The notes under the pieces were generated by a model, which did not search any database, was not told the DNA's origin, and worked only from the letters and a program-made list of their open reading frames with translations. From NCBI GenBank assembly GCA_012845835.1, contig JABAKD010000008.1:5564775-5628774 (forward strand): 64,000 nucleotides of DNA. Direction: 5' to 3'. How positions within the stretch are numbered: the stretch's first letter is position 1; each line of letters opens with the position of its first letter. The translations under genes and the position numbers were made by a program. Positions 11,925-23,356 of this stretch are shown here, in pieces. The DNA comes from Undaria pinnatifida (lineage: Eukaryota > Sar > Phaeophyceae > Laminariales > Alariaceae).

Positions 11925-11995
11925 CACAAACAACAACACAACAACATAACAGCAACACACCAACAACACAACAACACAACAACACAAACATTGCG
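11925..11995 (+). repeat. (AACAACAC)n simple repeat
   Basis: Imperfect ACAACACAACAACAC units. Confidence 0.85.
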
Positions 11996-12496
11996 CTCAA
12001 GAGTGCACTCCCCTACACTGGGATGAGTGCAGTGTACCAACCTTAGGTCGAGAATCGACGACTAGCGGGGATCGATATCTGACAGAGAATCAATGTCGTG
12101 GTGTTGCGAGCCGAAGCAGAGTATGGAACACCCAGCATCTTCAACTGAACGCGGGGCCCATGCACAGCCGGCATCGTCGTCGTCTTCTTCAGCATCACAC
12201 AGATCATGAAATGGGTGTCTCTCTCACACATGATTAAAGAAAATCGTACTACACATGGGAGTGCTGTAAACACGTTCCTTTGCATACCAACTCCCTGATA
12301 CGGATCATGTCCGCTTGGTAGTTGTTTCGCACGCGCCAGAAGCGATGTCAACGTCCGCACATCTGACTTGCTGCCTAAATGAACCCGCCATCCTTTCAAC
12401 ACTCCGTAAAAACCTCTTCTGGCTGTCAAGCTGACCACTGCTTGAGTGCCGACCTCTATTCAGTGTCGAGTCCAATCAATGCAGCCGTGCGCGTAC

Positions 12497-12637
12497 CTTG
12501 CTGTGGAGAGCCGCGCCCTTCACGTATCGGCGGACGCCCGTGTCGGCTGGAATAGTGGAGATGTTTGTAAAAGCTACCGTCCCCTCAAACACTCCGACTG
12601 CGTCGAGCTCTACCTTTAAAGCGCCGCCGTTGTGGTC
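12497..12637 (-). CDS. POMP/adhesin-like gene, exon 2
   Basis: A 47-codon phase-0 exon. The acceptor reads ACCAG before GACCACAACGGCGG and the donor is GTACGC at 12491-12496. The peptide opens DHNGGALKVELDAVGVF and continues with EGTVAFTNISTIPADTG. This is the POMP pattern: a GGAL strand, then a glycine turn, then an F-T-N strand. A decayed paralogue lies at 49575-49719 with the same splice borders but 145 bp instead of 141, so homology and frame support a real exon here. It precedes exon 3 across a 1.5-kb intron. Confidence 0.75.
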
Positions 12638-12639
12638 CT

Positions 12640-14080
12640 GGTGGGTAAACGGGAGAGGATATATCGATGTGTGGGCAGGCGTTGAGTAGACTAGATACGC
12701 TGGGATATCGTTCCTCGCCTTAATTTCTATCGCCGATGAGAGAGGATGTCGGGGATGGTGATTGTTTGCAGGTGAGAGTGGTGCGAACTTCGAGTCCACG
12801 AGATCACCTCTACGTCATAACTCCGGTCAATATCGCCCTACTAAGTGATTCATGTGAACCCTTCTACTGCAAAGTGAAAAATTGCCCCACACTAAATCCA
12901 AGTGGCTTATCCCCAAAATGTGTGCGCACGCACTTGTTGTGTAAACGGGTTGACGAAACACCTGGTATCACGGTATACAAACAGAAGTATCGCCTGGAGG
13001 CTAGATGAAGCGCATTCAATCTATGCATGTCTTGTCTTTGAACCTCACTTATCGTTGTCCTCTTCTCCAGCACGCGCACCACGGAGTAGTGTAGCGTGTG
13101 ACACATATCATGAACCGTTAACAGCTCGTCGCGGGGAGGCAAACCGAGGCAACCCGGAAAAAGTCCACACGGCGGATTTGCTGCGTAGAAATCCTCCCTC
13201 GAAACGGCCGCGAAGTCAGTCATCGGGGGTGGCGTAGGAGTCGGCCTCGTACCCCTTACTACGGCTTCAGAATGAATTCCGCACGCAGTACCACCCAGAT
13301 AGTATGTCCCCAGAAACGTATGTGCAGCTCAAAAGGGAAACGGATTGGTCTCCAAATTTACAACGTGTCCCCTCCAAGTTTACAAGAGGAGAAATCTGTC
13401 GTAACCAGACTATCATCAAGCACGCACGCACGCCCACCAAGAACCTTGACGTATAGTCTAGTCTAATAGTCCATGATTTGAGCTTCAGAATAAATACTGC
13501 AAAATTACAAGATTTCTGCGCTGAGGCGCATCGCTAAGTCAACGCAATTCCAAGACCATCATCGGACAATGAAGGGTCGGTCGAAGCGAATTTTTTGTTT
13601 CGTTGTTACAGGAGGAGTTGTATGTAGCCCTTATATCATACCTGGTACCTATGTACGTACGCAACAGGGCTGACGGCTGATGATGCCGGAACGCCAAACA
13701 ATACAAAATTCAAGGACAATACCCATCATTCTACAGCAGCAGCATTATTAATCTAGTCAATGTGTTTACCATCAAACCAGGCAATGCAATGTGCAGCGCG
13801 AGTCACCAAACAAAAGGAAATAAACTACAATCTACAATCCAAGACTGATACGCACGACCAAAACGTGAAGACACATACATACTCGACAACGCAAACACGT
13901 GGCTACTAAAAAAATGCGCTGCCCGGATACCACGTGCGTTCAATATGTTTACTGCACAATACTTCTTGATCTTGATACACATCCGTCCAACGACGGAACG
14001 ACGCCCCCCCTCTGCCCCCAAAAACTTCCTAAAAACATCGACAGATAACCCGATATGAAAAAAATGAAGGTTACCAGGTA
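12640..14080. other. putative intron 1, proximal part; nothing recognised
   Basis: No exon-like similarity. The minus-strand frame 12864-13223 (119 codons) has no recognisable domain and no paralogous support. TAGTCTA units occur at 12687, 13454 and 13459. Confidence 0.5.
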
Positions 14081-14091
14081 GGTATTAATAT

Positions 14092-14275
14092 TATAAAAAA
14101 AATACACTCCAGCAGTGAGATCGAAAATTTTGTCGAAACTCATCTTTGCAAGCTGTGTGTGATACTCCGATCACGCGTATTACGGATTGTGGGTCCTCAT
14201 TAAGGATATAGGTCGGCGACTCCCCTTGCAACTACAGTGTAGCTATCAGGGTCAACAGGGTGATCAGGTATTAAA
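14092..14275 (+). repeat. foldback/MITE family, copy 2 (terminal ~180 bp)
   Basis: TATTATAAAA then ATACACTCCAGCAGTGAG through TGTGTGATACTCCGATC and TAAGGATATAGGTCGGCGAC to GGGTCAACAGGGTGAT. The body is missing, and copy 3 follows at once. Confidence 0.75.
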
Positions 14276-14283
14276 ATAATATT

Positions 14284-14520
14284 CTAAAAGTAAAAATACA
14301 CCCCAGCTGTGAGATCGAATATTTTGTCGAAACTCATCTTTTTGCAAGCTGTGTGTGATACCATTAATAATACAATAGATGATCCGGTGTTTATTTTATT
14401 AATGCAATAATACCCAGTAATACGCGCAATCGGAGTATCACACACAGCTTGCAAAGATGAGTTCGACGAAATCTTCGATCTAATAGCTGGGTGGGGTGTA
14501 TTTTTTTTTCTTTGGTGATA
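14284..14520. mobile_element. foldback family, compact MITE with both inverted ends (copy 3)
   Basis: The left end (AAAATACACCCCAGCTGTGA..GCAAGCTGTGTGTGATAC) and the right end (GTATCACACACAGCTTGCAA..ATAGCTGGGTGGGGTGTATT) are inverted repeats of about 75 bp. They surround a short AT-rich spacer with two TTAATAATACA/TTAATGCAATAA pieces. At about 235 bp this is the only copy here with two inward-facing ends and no G-rich body, so it defines the termini of the family. Confidence 0.75.
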
Positions 14521-15117
14521 GGTTGCTGCTACTGCTATACTCCTACCGCGCGCGCAATAACGCACTAGAGATTGGTGTTGGTGTTGATCGATACTGGCAT
14601 CCGACAGTCAGTGCGGAGAAATGCCCCCGTGCCGTCTCGCTGAAATCACTGGTAGTATGAAGTAGCGCTACGTGTAATAACTTATCCCCATAGAGTGTAC
14701 GCCAGAGAAACAGAGCAGCAGTAATTGCATATAGTGGTGCCTGTATGGATTGTGCCGGCACGCGCCAGCCGGAAACAGGCCCAACACTGGCAGACTTAAG
14801 CGCACTACTTCATGTTTTATGTACCATGTGTACTGCTAATACCACTCTGCCACGACTGCCTGTTCCCAGCTGCGCCTAGCGATTATTCAGGCGTTTTATA
14901 AAATTATCGGGCAACTGGCACCACTACTCAACGGGCACCGCGGTGGGATTGCTATTATTGTAATAATACTACTCCTGTACAACACAAATTCGTAATATCG
15001 TACTATGTTTCGCCTGTAGAGCGTGGTAAACTATATTTTTCCCGATCCGCGGAAGGATAGAAAAAGGAAATCTACGATAGATACTCGCCGCTTGGCATTA
15101 TAGAATGATGGCTACAT

Positions 15118-15272
15118 ATATTATAAAAAATGAAAATACACTCCAGCTGTGAGATCGAACATTTCGTCGAAACTCATCTTTGCAAGCTGTGTGTGATACT
15201 CCGATCGCGCGTATTACGGGTTGTGTGTCCTCATTAAGGATAGTCTATAGGTCGGCGACTTCCCTTGTTGTA
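15118..15272 (+). repeat. foldback/MITE family, copy 4 (terminal fragment)
   Basis: Terminal block as in copy 2. Relative to the consensus AAGGATATAGGTCGG it reads AAGGATAGTCTATAGGTCGG, a 5-bp insertion giving TAGTCTA (15241-15247). Confidence 0.75.
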
Positions 15273-15784
15273 ATCGTATTAATCAACCGTTCTGTCTACC
15301 CAATGATATCATCATCAGCACACTCGGTGTCCGTTCGAATTCTTCGTCCTAGAGAGATGCCAATGATGTGGTAACAGACTGATTGTGAGACGGAGAAAAC
15401 CATCAACCACCGGAATTATGAAGGTAGTAGAGCACGTGGGAAATGCTAACTTACCGGATGCGATATCACAACAGAGCAAGCCAGACCATAAAAATAAGAA
15501 AAACAAGAACTATGAACAACACCAACGACCCTTTATACTCCCCGCCCATAGAACATTCACACAAGAGAAAGCACGCACAAGACGCCGGAGTCTGTCTCAC
15601 GAGTGGTTCTTAGTTAGTAGGATGCTGCTCACTTTTCATGCGACTCGCGAAACACCCCACGCTCTTCGCGCTCATTGCTAGCAAGGTCTATCTGGTAGAT
15701 CAAACGTGCTCCGTCCCGTCATATTGTAGGAATACGGCTATGCATGAATTTAGTACACATATGACCCCACCCTCTGTGTGACCG

Positions 15785-15838
15785 AGCCTTCCCACTACCA
15801 CCACCACCACCACCATCACCACCACCACCACCACAACT
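15785..15838 (+). repeat. (CAC)n trinucleotide repeat
   Basis: CACCACCAC with one CAT. Translated it would be a His run, but it precedes a good acceptor for the annexin exon, so it is probably intronic. Confidence 0.85.
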
Positions 15839-15865
15839 ACCACCCGCGCCCACACTTACTTGCAG

Positions 15866-15997
15866 CCATCGTCAAGGAAGCTTGCGGCGGCTTGGGCACC
15901 GACAACAAGCAACTGATCGAAGTGCTGTGCTCAAGAACCAAGACGCAGCTGGGGAGAGTCGACCAGGCGTATTGCAACAAAATTGAGAAAACGCTAT
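15866..15997 (+). CDS. annexin-like exon (partial gene)
   Basis: The plus strand reads IVKEACGGLGTDNKQLIEVL, then CSRTKTQLGRVDQAYC and NKIEKTL. This is an annexin repeat: the G-L-G-T-D calcium-loop signature, L-I-E-V-L, and the R-T/S-x-x-Q segment. The acceptor TTACTTGCAG precedes it; the (CAC)n run just upstream (15785-15838) would then be intronic rather than a His tract. The most likely donor is GTATGT at 15998. Annexins bind phospholipid membranes through Ca2+. Four repeats are usual; only parts of two are visible here. The phase at this donor does not fit the next exon (16855), so the gene is probably decayed or mis-bordered. Confidence 0.6.
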
Positions 15998-16299
15998 GTA
16001 TGTATGGCAAAAAATGAGACAGTAGTTTACAGATAGATGTGAAATTGTCAAGGCTGCCTGCTACGCAGCTCTCAGTCGTTACGATTTTTGAGAGGTGGCT
16101 GCTAGACCATCGCGTGTTATGGTGTTTCTCTAACGAAAGCGCAATCGGAGGTTCTGTGCCTGTGGTGTGGCTCCGACAGTACTGTACGTGTCGCTGTATT
16201 TATGGCTGATTCGGGGGGAGATCGTGGTGTTATCACGCACAACGGTAGAGACACCTGGCCAGCTTCATTGACGGATTGTGTACCGTGCGCATGCATGCC

Positions 16300-16352
16300 T
16301 ATCCACCCAACCACCCACCCACCCACCCACCCACCCACCCGCCCGCCCGCCC
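16300..16352 (+). repeat. (CCAC)n to (CCGC)n tetranucleotide repeat
   Basis: CCACCCACCCAC turning into CCGCCCGCCCGC. A related (CGCCCACC)n lies at 16628-16668. Confidence 0.85.
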
Positions 16353-16374
16353 GCCAGTGCTGTAAGGCTTAGTT

Positions 16375-16640
16375 TTCGAACTTGAAAAGTATTCTCCCCA
16401 GCACACCCATGCAATGAAACCACCTGGATATTGACACGTCCGCCCGTACTTCCGCCCAATCTACCCATGAAATGAAACCGCTTGGATATCGGCACGTCCG
16501 CCCGTATATCCGGTCGACCTGCTATCGCGCCGTTTCAGGGAGGAGAGTGTTGTAAGGCTTAGTTTGGGTAAGCTATTGGTTAGCATTTTTCAAGCGGTCA
16601 AACGGATTTATACCCCCTGATTCTTTAACACCCGCCCACC
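16375..16640 (+). repeat. dispersed ~240-bp repeat, copy 1
   Basis: Shares AACTTGAAAA, GAAATGAAACCGCTTGGATA, GGTCCGCCCGTATATCCGG-like sequence, GGGAGGAGAGTGTTGTAAGG and GGTAAGCTATTGGT with copies at 23.12-23.36 and 24.26-24.48 kb. An internal piece (CCATG-AATGAAACC..CGTCCGCCCGTA) is duplicated. It lies between the two annexin exons. Confidence 0.7.
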
Positions 16641-16854
16641 CGCCCACCCGCCCACCTACCCACCCACCAGTGCAATACATCGTGTGCGCGTAACACGAGA
16701 CGCGAATTAAAAGGCCTATCCTCCCTTTCCCCCTCCTCTCTATTATCACAAAACGTGTTTACATGTACACTAGATTGAAAAATCAGGGACTGGATCCAGA
16801 CAAACCCTGACTATTTTATTTCTGGACCACAACCACACCCGATCGCACCACCAG

Positions 16855-16996
16855 GTGAAAAGCGACGTCGGCGGCAACTACAAGAAGATGCTGAGCTACG
16901 AGCTGATGGAACGGGACGAGTTCGTGAGCAATGTCATTGACGAGGCCTGCGACGGGTTCGGCACGCAGGAGAAGGTCCTTATCGACGTTGGCTTAT
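16855..16996 (+). CDS. annexin-like exon (partial gene), second
   Basis: Following an acceptor CACCACCAG, the plus strand reads VKSDVGGNYKKMLSYEL, then MERDEFVSNVIDEACDGF and GTQEKVLIDV. The first part is the end of one annexin repeat (I/V-K-S-D-x-x-G-x-Y-x-K-x-L). The second is the start of the next, with the G-F-G-T-Q/D-E loop. After IDV the homology stops at about 16996 without a consensus donor, and no further repeat could be found downstream. The two exons are separated by 0.86 kb containing a dispersed repeat (16375-16630) and (CCAC)n. Both lie in opposite orientation inside the putative giant intron of the POMP gene. Confidence 0.58.
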
Positions 16997-17689
16997 CCCC
17001 TTGCCTTTTTTTGTGTCGAATAAAACATGATGATAGTAAATAATTTCGTACGCATGCTACCCGTGGTACACTATTTTCACTTATTTTCTATCACGAATAT
17101 ACCTTGTTTTGATCGTAGATATAGTCTAAGCAAGGATATAATGTTTTGGGGGTGTCAGGTGCGAAAAAGTCTAAGTGTATATTTTAGGTTTTGCGGTTAC
17201 CATGGGCAGACTCTTACGCAAATATGCCAGGGCACGATCAACCAAGGAAAAACGTCCAGCCGTCAAGGGTGTGGAACCAAACTTCCACACTAAAACCTAG
17301 TACTTGGGCATCATCAACAGTCAAGGTAGTTCTTGGGGAAAATGCCGTCTGTCAAGGGCTGAAAGTGCCGTCTCCTGACATGTCTTCTATGAAGCAGACT
17401 GTACTGCGTGGAAAATGAGTCGAATCGGTTACAATTATGGGCATCGACCCGACGAAAAACAGCCGGGGCTGCTATGTATCGAAGGGGATGGAAGGGGACT
17501 TGTCCGAACTGCGCAGTCATTATGTGGAGCTTCATCGTGTCCTACGCACGCCGCATTAATGATGCTGATGATGACGTCCTATTATTTGACATTTCATCGT
17601 ACCAGGTAGTTTTTATACTGCTGCTTCGATTTCTAAAGTTGTGTTATTTATATTATTGTGTGTGCTGTCTTCAAGCCGCTCTTTCTATT

Positions 17690-18990
17690 ACTATGAAAAT
17701 AAAAACACACTCTATCTAGCTGTGAGATCGAAGATTTTGTCAAAACTCTAGCTGTGAGATCGAAGATTTCGTCGAAACTCATCTTTGCAAGCTGTGTGTG
17801 ATACTCCGATCGCGCGTATTACGGGTTGTGTGTCCTCATTAAGGATAATATAGGTCGGCGACTCCCCTTGCAACTACAGTGTAGCTATCAGGGTCAACAG
17901 GGTGATGTTAGTCAGTCTGTGCGCGGAAACTATGAAAAACGTTTTTGAGGGGCACAAAATCTGACAGCTGTGGAAGGAAATGGATCAGAATGCACCAGTT
18001 TATCATGGGGGCGGGGGGCGGGACGGGCGGGGCAGCTCAATCTGTGCGTGGAAACTATAAATCCTCTAAGGGGATAAATTCGACGGTTTTGGGAAGAATG
18101 CACCAGTTTATCATGTATATGTATCCTGTAAGTCGTACAATCAGTGAGGAGAGGACGGAGCGTTTGAGGGGGTGTGGGTGGGGAGGGGGGGGGGGAGCGG
18201 GCGGAAGGGTTTTTGGAACATCTTTAGATCGCATAGATGTAGGGTTGCTTTACGCGTGGTGCTAGGTCTAGGCGATGGTGCGGGTGGTGGGGAAGGAGGG
18301 GGCGTTGGGGGGGGGCGGGGGGGGGGGGGGGGGGGGGGGGGAGGGTTGAATTGCAGCAGCGGCATGGATGGCTTTAGAAAGATAATGAGGTGATATCAAG
18401 TGCGTGGAAGTGTTCATTACTCAGGCAGATTTCGATGTTAGGTCGGGCGTTTGAGCAAGAGGGAGCGGAAAAAAATAAGGCAGGGGGTTCGGGGGGGGGA
18501 GAAGGGGGGGAGGGGGGGGGGGGGGGGGGGGGGCGTTCGGAAGGGGGGCGTCAAGAGGTTTAGGGCCCATATAATGTAAAAATACACTCCAGCTGTGATA
18601 TCGAAGATTTGGTCGACACTCATCTTTGCAAGCTTGTGTGTGATGCTCCGATCGCGCGTACATTACGCATATATGTAGCGGCTTGACATATATATGCGTG
18701 ATGCTAGTTCTAGGCGATGGTGTGTAGAAGTGTTTATTACACTGAACGATTTCGATTGCAGGTGGGGCGTTTAAACAAGAGGGCAGGGAAGAAAAAGAAG
18801 AAAGAAACGGGGCGGGGGGGGGGGGGGGGGCGGAAATGAATTGGAGCTACGGCATGGATGGGTCTAGAAAGATAATGAGGTAATACCAGCTGGCTGGTAG
18901 TGTTTACTACTGCCTGGCAGATTTTGATTTTAGGTGGAGCGTTTGAACAAGAGGGATCGGGGGGGGGGGGGCGGGGGGCGGGACTCTTCA
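17690..18990 (+). mobile_element. foldback family, long G-rich copy 5
   Basis: The plus-orientation end at 17700-17900 contains a tandem duplication of CTAGCTGTGAGATCGAAGAT. It runs into a body with TGTGCGTGGAAACTATAAAT units, poly-G tracts of up to about 20, and GCATAGATGTAGGG..GTGCTAGGTCTAGGCGATGG blocks that recur three times. A second terminal block lies at 18585-18660, so two or more elements are nested. Frames here encode only poly-Pro/poly-Gly and are not genes. Confidence 0.7.
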
Positions 18991-19789
18991 ATATGTGCGC
19001 GAAAAATATTAATCCTTAAAGGAGACAAACCTGACGATTGTAGCAAGAAGACATCCCTTTATATTACCTGCCTGGCATTGTTTACTATCCTGAAGAACTG
19101 ATGTTAGATGTGGTATGCAACACAATATTTAGGTGTGGTAAACAACGTGTTAAAGCTTCATAATTTGTTATTGTACATGGATCGCAAGATAGAATATTTC
19201 AATCGATAGGTACAACCATGTAGTTAACATTATTTTCTGACATCGCTAATTGCATGAAAGATATATATAGTTTATATTATGTGTACCCAACGATGTAAGT
19301 ACCGCGGGTCCGTGCTGATTCTCCATCCTAGTTATTTTTCGCACGAGTATCGAATTGGAATTCTCGAGCATGTTGAAAAATAATAGGATGTCCCTTCCTC
19401 CGCTATGAGCATTATTATTATCATCATCTTTATTATTAGCAGTGCACTCAGTGGCCACACAAAATGCTGGAAGATGCGGGCCATGGGAACGGGTCATGGA
19501 CGTAGCGGGGACCTTTCAATGCCATGGAGGTATCATAACGAGGCGAAGAGGGGGAGTAGAAGAGAGGCTACGCGACACGCGAAGGTTGATGCACGAAAGC
19601 GAATCGTGGCAGGTACAGGGCCATCGGTATTATTAACGCGCTTGGGGGGGGGTCCTGTCGAAGAGATCGAAGCGTGGCCCCGTGGCCATGGTCGTGGTGA
19701 TGACGATTTTCTGTATGTTATCATAGGGCAGGGCAGGGCTGCTCAGAGTCCTTCCCACGATTGGGTAGATAGATCAGTATGTTTAGCTC

Positions 19790-19900
19790 ACCCATCTGTC
19801 TTGATGTTTGCTTTTTGTTGTTTTTTTCCCATCCCTTTGTTTACCCTCGCAGTAGTCGCGCCCTCCCTCCCAGTGGTAACTCAGATCCTACTTGTGAGTT
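19790..19900 (-). mobile_element. possible second retroelement 3' end (partner at 57.28-57.36 kb)
   Basis: Reverse-complement partner of the 57.3-kb fragment. No reverse-transcriptase sequence could be recognised in the adjoining frames (19.4-19.98 kb). Confidence 0.35.
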
Positions 19901-21039
19901 ACCCTTTTCTATTACTTTCGATATTTTGTGGGGGGGGTTACCAAAGAGCATTTTTAGTTTCGTGGCCGTTTGAAATTTAGGGTTTCTTTCGAGGAGGCGG
20001 CGATTTTCAGGAGGGGGTTTATTTCCGTAGCCCAGGTCCCAAAGAGGTGAGATATGTTTACGTAAGGCGTAGCCAAATACGAGCAGAAGTCTAGCGCGAT
20101 CCGCTCATAGCAAACATCCACAGCAGTCGCAACAGAGGAGCAGCGACAGAATCGAGACAGCAAGCACAGGAGAAGGACACACTGGCCTCCGCCGCTGGAG
20201 ACACACGGCAAACCACCGGCAGGATCGAATCGCAGGTGACAAAGAAGTGAGGAGGGATGTGTAGGCTGTACTTACATACTCGCGTGACGCAGACACACAT
20301 CAGCACATCCACCGGACCGCTGTGCATAAGGGCTGTCGGCGGCACGTAAGGCTGCAGCACCGTGTCTAAAGCGATATGTAAACTGCTGTACTGGAGTTTT
20401 GCGGCATCAAAGGCAGTAGGAAGAGGAGTACAGCTCGCGACAGCAGCCGAAAGCATGATGTGTCAGAAGCACGTGTGCGCGGCGGATGTGCACTAACTGT
20501 AGCAGACGCACGGAGACACGGAGGAGGGAGTGCGTGGTGCACGAGCGCAACCTCAAAGCCGCGTACAGCAGTGTTGCAACAGGAAGAAAAGCAGAGCTCT
20601 GTGGGGTGTAGTCGAAAGAAGGAGAGACCTACAAGCCCTCAACGGCAGCATTGTAGCCGAACAGTGCTTGCATGCGAATAGCCCCCCCCCCGGGCCCTCG
20701 TGAGTGTGCGTCGGAAGGATCCCGATAGTGTGCGTTTGGAGTAGTTGAATTTTAAAAAGTTAGACGGGAGTGGTAAAGAATGTGATGCAAGAACGTCTGA
20801 AGAGGAACAGAAACTGTCTGTGTCACGGACTAAATATCTCACGAAGGGGAAGTATATCAGGTGCACTGCTAATCTCAGCGTATGTATCGCGAACATTGAA
20901 GAATGTGAAATATTAACGAATGAGGTGAGCGATGCTGCGTTCAGACCGTTACGCAAATTGAATAATAGTACGTATAGTCTACATGTTTCAAAAAGGCGTA
21001 TGTATAATACTACAAAATAAAGTGCACACTCGTACTACG

Positions 21040-21115
21040 TGCTACGGCTGTGAGATCGAAAGCTGTAATGTGTATGTGATACTCCCGATTATTACAAAAC
21101 TAAAAATACACCGAT
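21040..21115 (+). repeat. foldback family remnant, copy 6
   Basis: CTGTGAGATCGAAAGCTGT and TGTGATACTCCCGATTATTAC are shortened pieces of the terminal block. Confidence 0.45.
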
Positions 21116-21839
21116 TATATCACGAATTTAATGCAAACTGTATCGCATACATACATGATATGGTCAATTTTTTGCGGATTATAGCGCTGAATGCTGTAAT
21201 CTCAGGGTCGACACAAACAAGAAGAAAATGCTGATGGTCACAAACCAATAAAAAAAGCTCATCTCGGCCCAAACCCATAATAATGCTTAATAATGCCCAA
21301 ATGTGTCTAGGTTTTCGAACGACTCGACAGTAAGAGCAAAAATGTAATTTCAAGAAAAAGCTACTATTAATACTGCTGCTACTGTACCACGTACCTCTGG
21401 CAGCTTTATGGGCTATGTGCTGTGTAGGTCCACAAAACTCCTGTTTGCTATTAGACTATATTAATACTACAAATCCGGGTGGCATCTCCACCGAACCTGA
21501 CCCTCAGGAGACAGGCCGGGCCGACATACGCACGAATCCGTAAACATACAACGGCAGCTTGCGCTGCCGGGGTTGTAACGAAGACCACTGATGGGGACAG
21601 CTTACGCTATACCTACAATGGAATCCGAAGGGTGCGCCATCTAGCGTTGGGCTGCGAAAGCAACTGAGTTAAATCGACACACGACGCGTATGAAAATACG
21701 TGGAAGTGTGGTGAGCTTAAGATTTGTTTTCCCCATCCGCCGGAGGATGAAAAAAAATATATACTGAGTATATAGTCTAAATATATACTACAGTTCGTAC
21801 CACCTTACTTAGGGTTAGAGTCCATCCCTGTGACGAGGT

Positions 21840-23112
21840 ATTAACTACAACACTCACAATCGAAATCGGCCAGAGTAATAAACACCTATACGCAGTTGAT
21901 ATCACGTCATTATCTTTCTGACCATCCATGACGTAGTTTTCAATTATTTTCCCCCCGACCCCCCCCCTTCAACGCCCCCTCTTTTCCAACCACCCGCACG
22001 ATCGCCTAGACCTAGCACCACGCGTACAACAAGCCCCTACATATCTTTGATCTCACAGCTGAAGTGTATTTGAATATTTTTTGTGACCTAAACCTGCTAA
22101 AAATCCCCCCCCCCCCCTCTCGCTCTCCCTTACTCAAACGCCCCACCAAATATCGAAATCCGCCAGATTAATAAACACTTTACGCACAGGATATCACCTC
22201 ATCATCTTTCGAGAGCCATCCATGCCGCTGCTTCCCCCCCCCCCCTGCCCCGAACGCCCCCTTCTTCCCCATCACCCACACCATCGCCTAGACCTAGCAC
22301 CACACGTATAACAAACCCCTCACCTAAAACCCTTCCTTCCCCTTCCCCCCCCCCCCCCCCCCCGCCCCCCCCCGCCTCCTCCCCCGCCCCCCCCCCCCGC
22401 CCCCACACCCCCCACCTCCCCCCCAACCCATCCCAACCCCACCCGCTCGAACACTCCACCCTCTCTCTACTCACTGATTGTACGACTTACCCCAGGATAT
22501 ACATGATAAACTGATGTATTATTTCCAAAACCGTCACATTTATCCCCTCAAAATAATGTATAGTTTCCAGGCACATATTGAGCTGCCCCCCGCCCCCGCC
22601 CCGCCCCGCCCCAACCCCCCCCCCCCGCCCCCAATAATATACTGGTGCCAAAACCGTCAGATTTATCCCCTCGAAAGGATTTATAGCTTACATGCACAAA
22701 TTGCCCCCTTTCCCCCCACCCCCCCCCCCCCCCCCTCCAAACCCGCTCGCTTTTGATCAAAACCAGGCCCTCACGTCCTTCAAAACTCCGCCCCACCCCC
22801 CTCACCGGTTATTCGACTTACAAGATTCACTTGATAAAAGCATACATTTCCCTTCACAGCTGTCAGATTTTGTCCCCCTCAGAAACGGGTTTATAGTTTC
22901 CGCGCACAGACTGACTAAAATCATCCTGTTGACCCTGATAGCTACACTGTAGTTGTAAGGGGAGTCGCCGACCTATATCCTTAATGAGGACACACAACCC
23001 GTAATACGCGCGATCGGAGTATCACACTCAGCTTGCAAAGATAAGTTTCGACGAAATCTTCGATCTCACAGCTGGAGTGTATTTTAATTTTTTATAATAT
23101 AATATATTTTCA
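21840..23112 (-). mobile_element. foldback family, long C-rich copy 7
   Basis: Minus-orientation counterpart of copy 5, with body blocks (CCTAGACCTAGCACCACGCG, TGATAAACTGATGTATTATT) and poly-C runs up to ~17. The terminal block is at 22925-23090, ending GGAGTGTATTTTAATTTTTT. A second terminal block lies at 22045-22070. Confidence 0.72.
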
Positions 23113-23356
23113 TTTCTTATAATATAATAAACTTTTTCAGACTTTCTCGATGTCGAACTTGAAAAATACTCTCCCCGGTATTCCCGGGAAATGAAACGGC
23201 TTGGATAATAGACAGGTCCGCCCGTATATCCGGCTGACCTCCTATCCTGACGTTTCAGGAGGGGAGAGTGTTATAAGGCTTATTTTGGGTAAGCTATTGG
23301 TCAACCTTTTGCAAGTGGCCAAACAGACTAATACCCCACTAATACCTTAACACATG
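23113..23356 (+). repeat. dispersed ~240-bp repeat, copy 2
   Basis: Starts ACTTTTTCAGACTTTC right after the end of foldback copy 7 and runs to ACTAATACCTTAACAC. Same blocks as copy 1. Here AAACAGACTAATACCCCAC is continuous, which makes it the reference for the insertion in copy 3. Confidence 0.72.

Larger units (their letters stand above)
19000..21830. other. spacer between inverted foldback clusters
   Basis: Between plus-oriented copy 5 and minus-oriented copy 7. It holds a possible retroelement end (19790-19900) and a foldback remnant (21040-21115); otherwise there is no supported gene. The 19405-19980 and 20091-20456 frames lack motifs. Confidence 0.5.

Noticed and set aside
12864-13223. 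119-codon minus-strand frame
   Set aside because: No recognisable domain, no similarity in the paralogous region upstream of 49.72 kb, and it overlaps a plus-strand frame of similar length.
15778-16017. ATG with a 12-His run preceding the annexin exon
   Set aside because: The (CAC)n microsatellite sits just upstream of a good splice acceptor. Annexins have no such N-terminus, so I treat it as intron.
18141-18393. poly-Pro/poly-Gly frames (also near 18.4, 22.3, 22.7, 23.5 and 38.1 kb)
   Set aside because: Encoded by poly-G/poly-C tracts in foldback elements.
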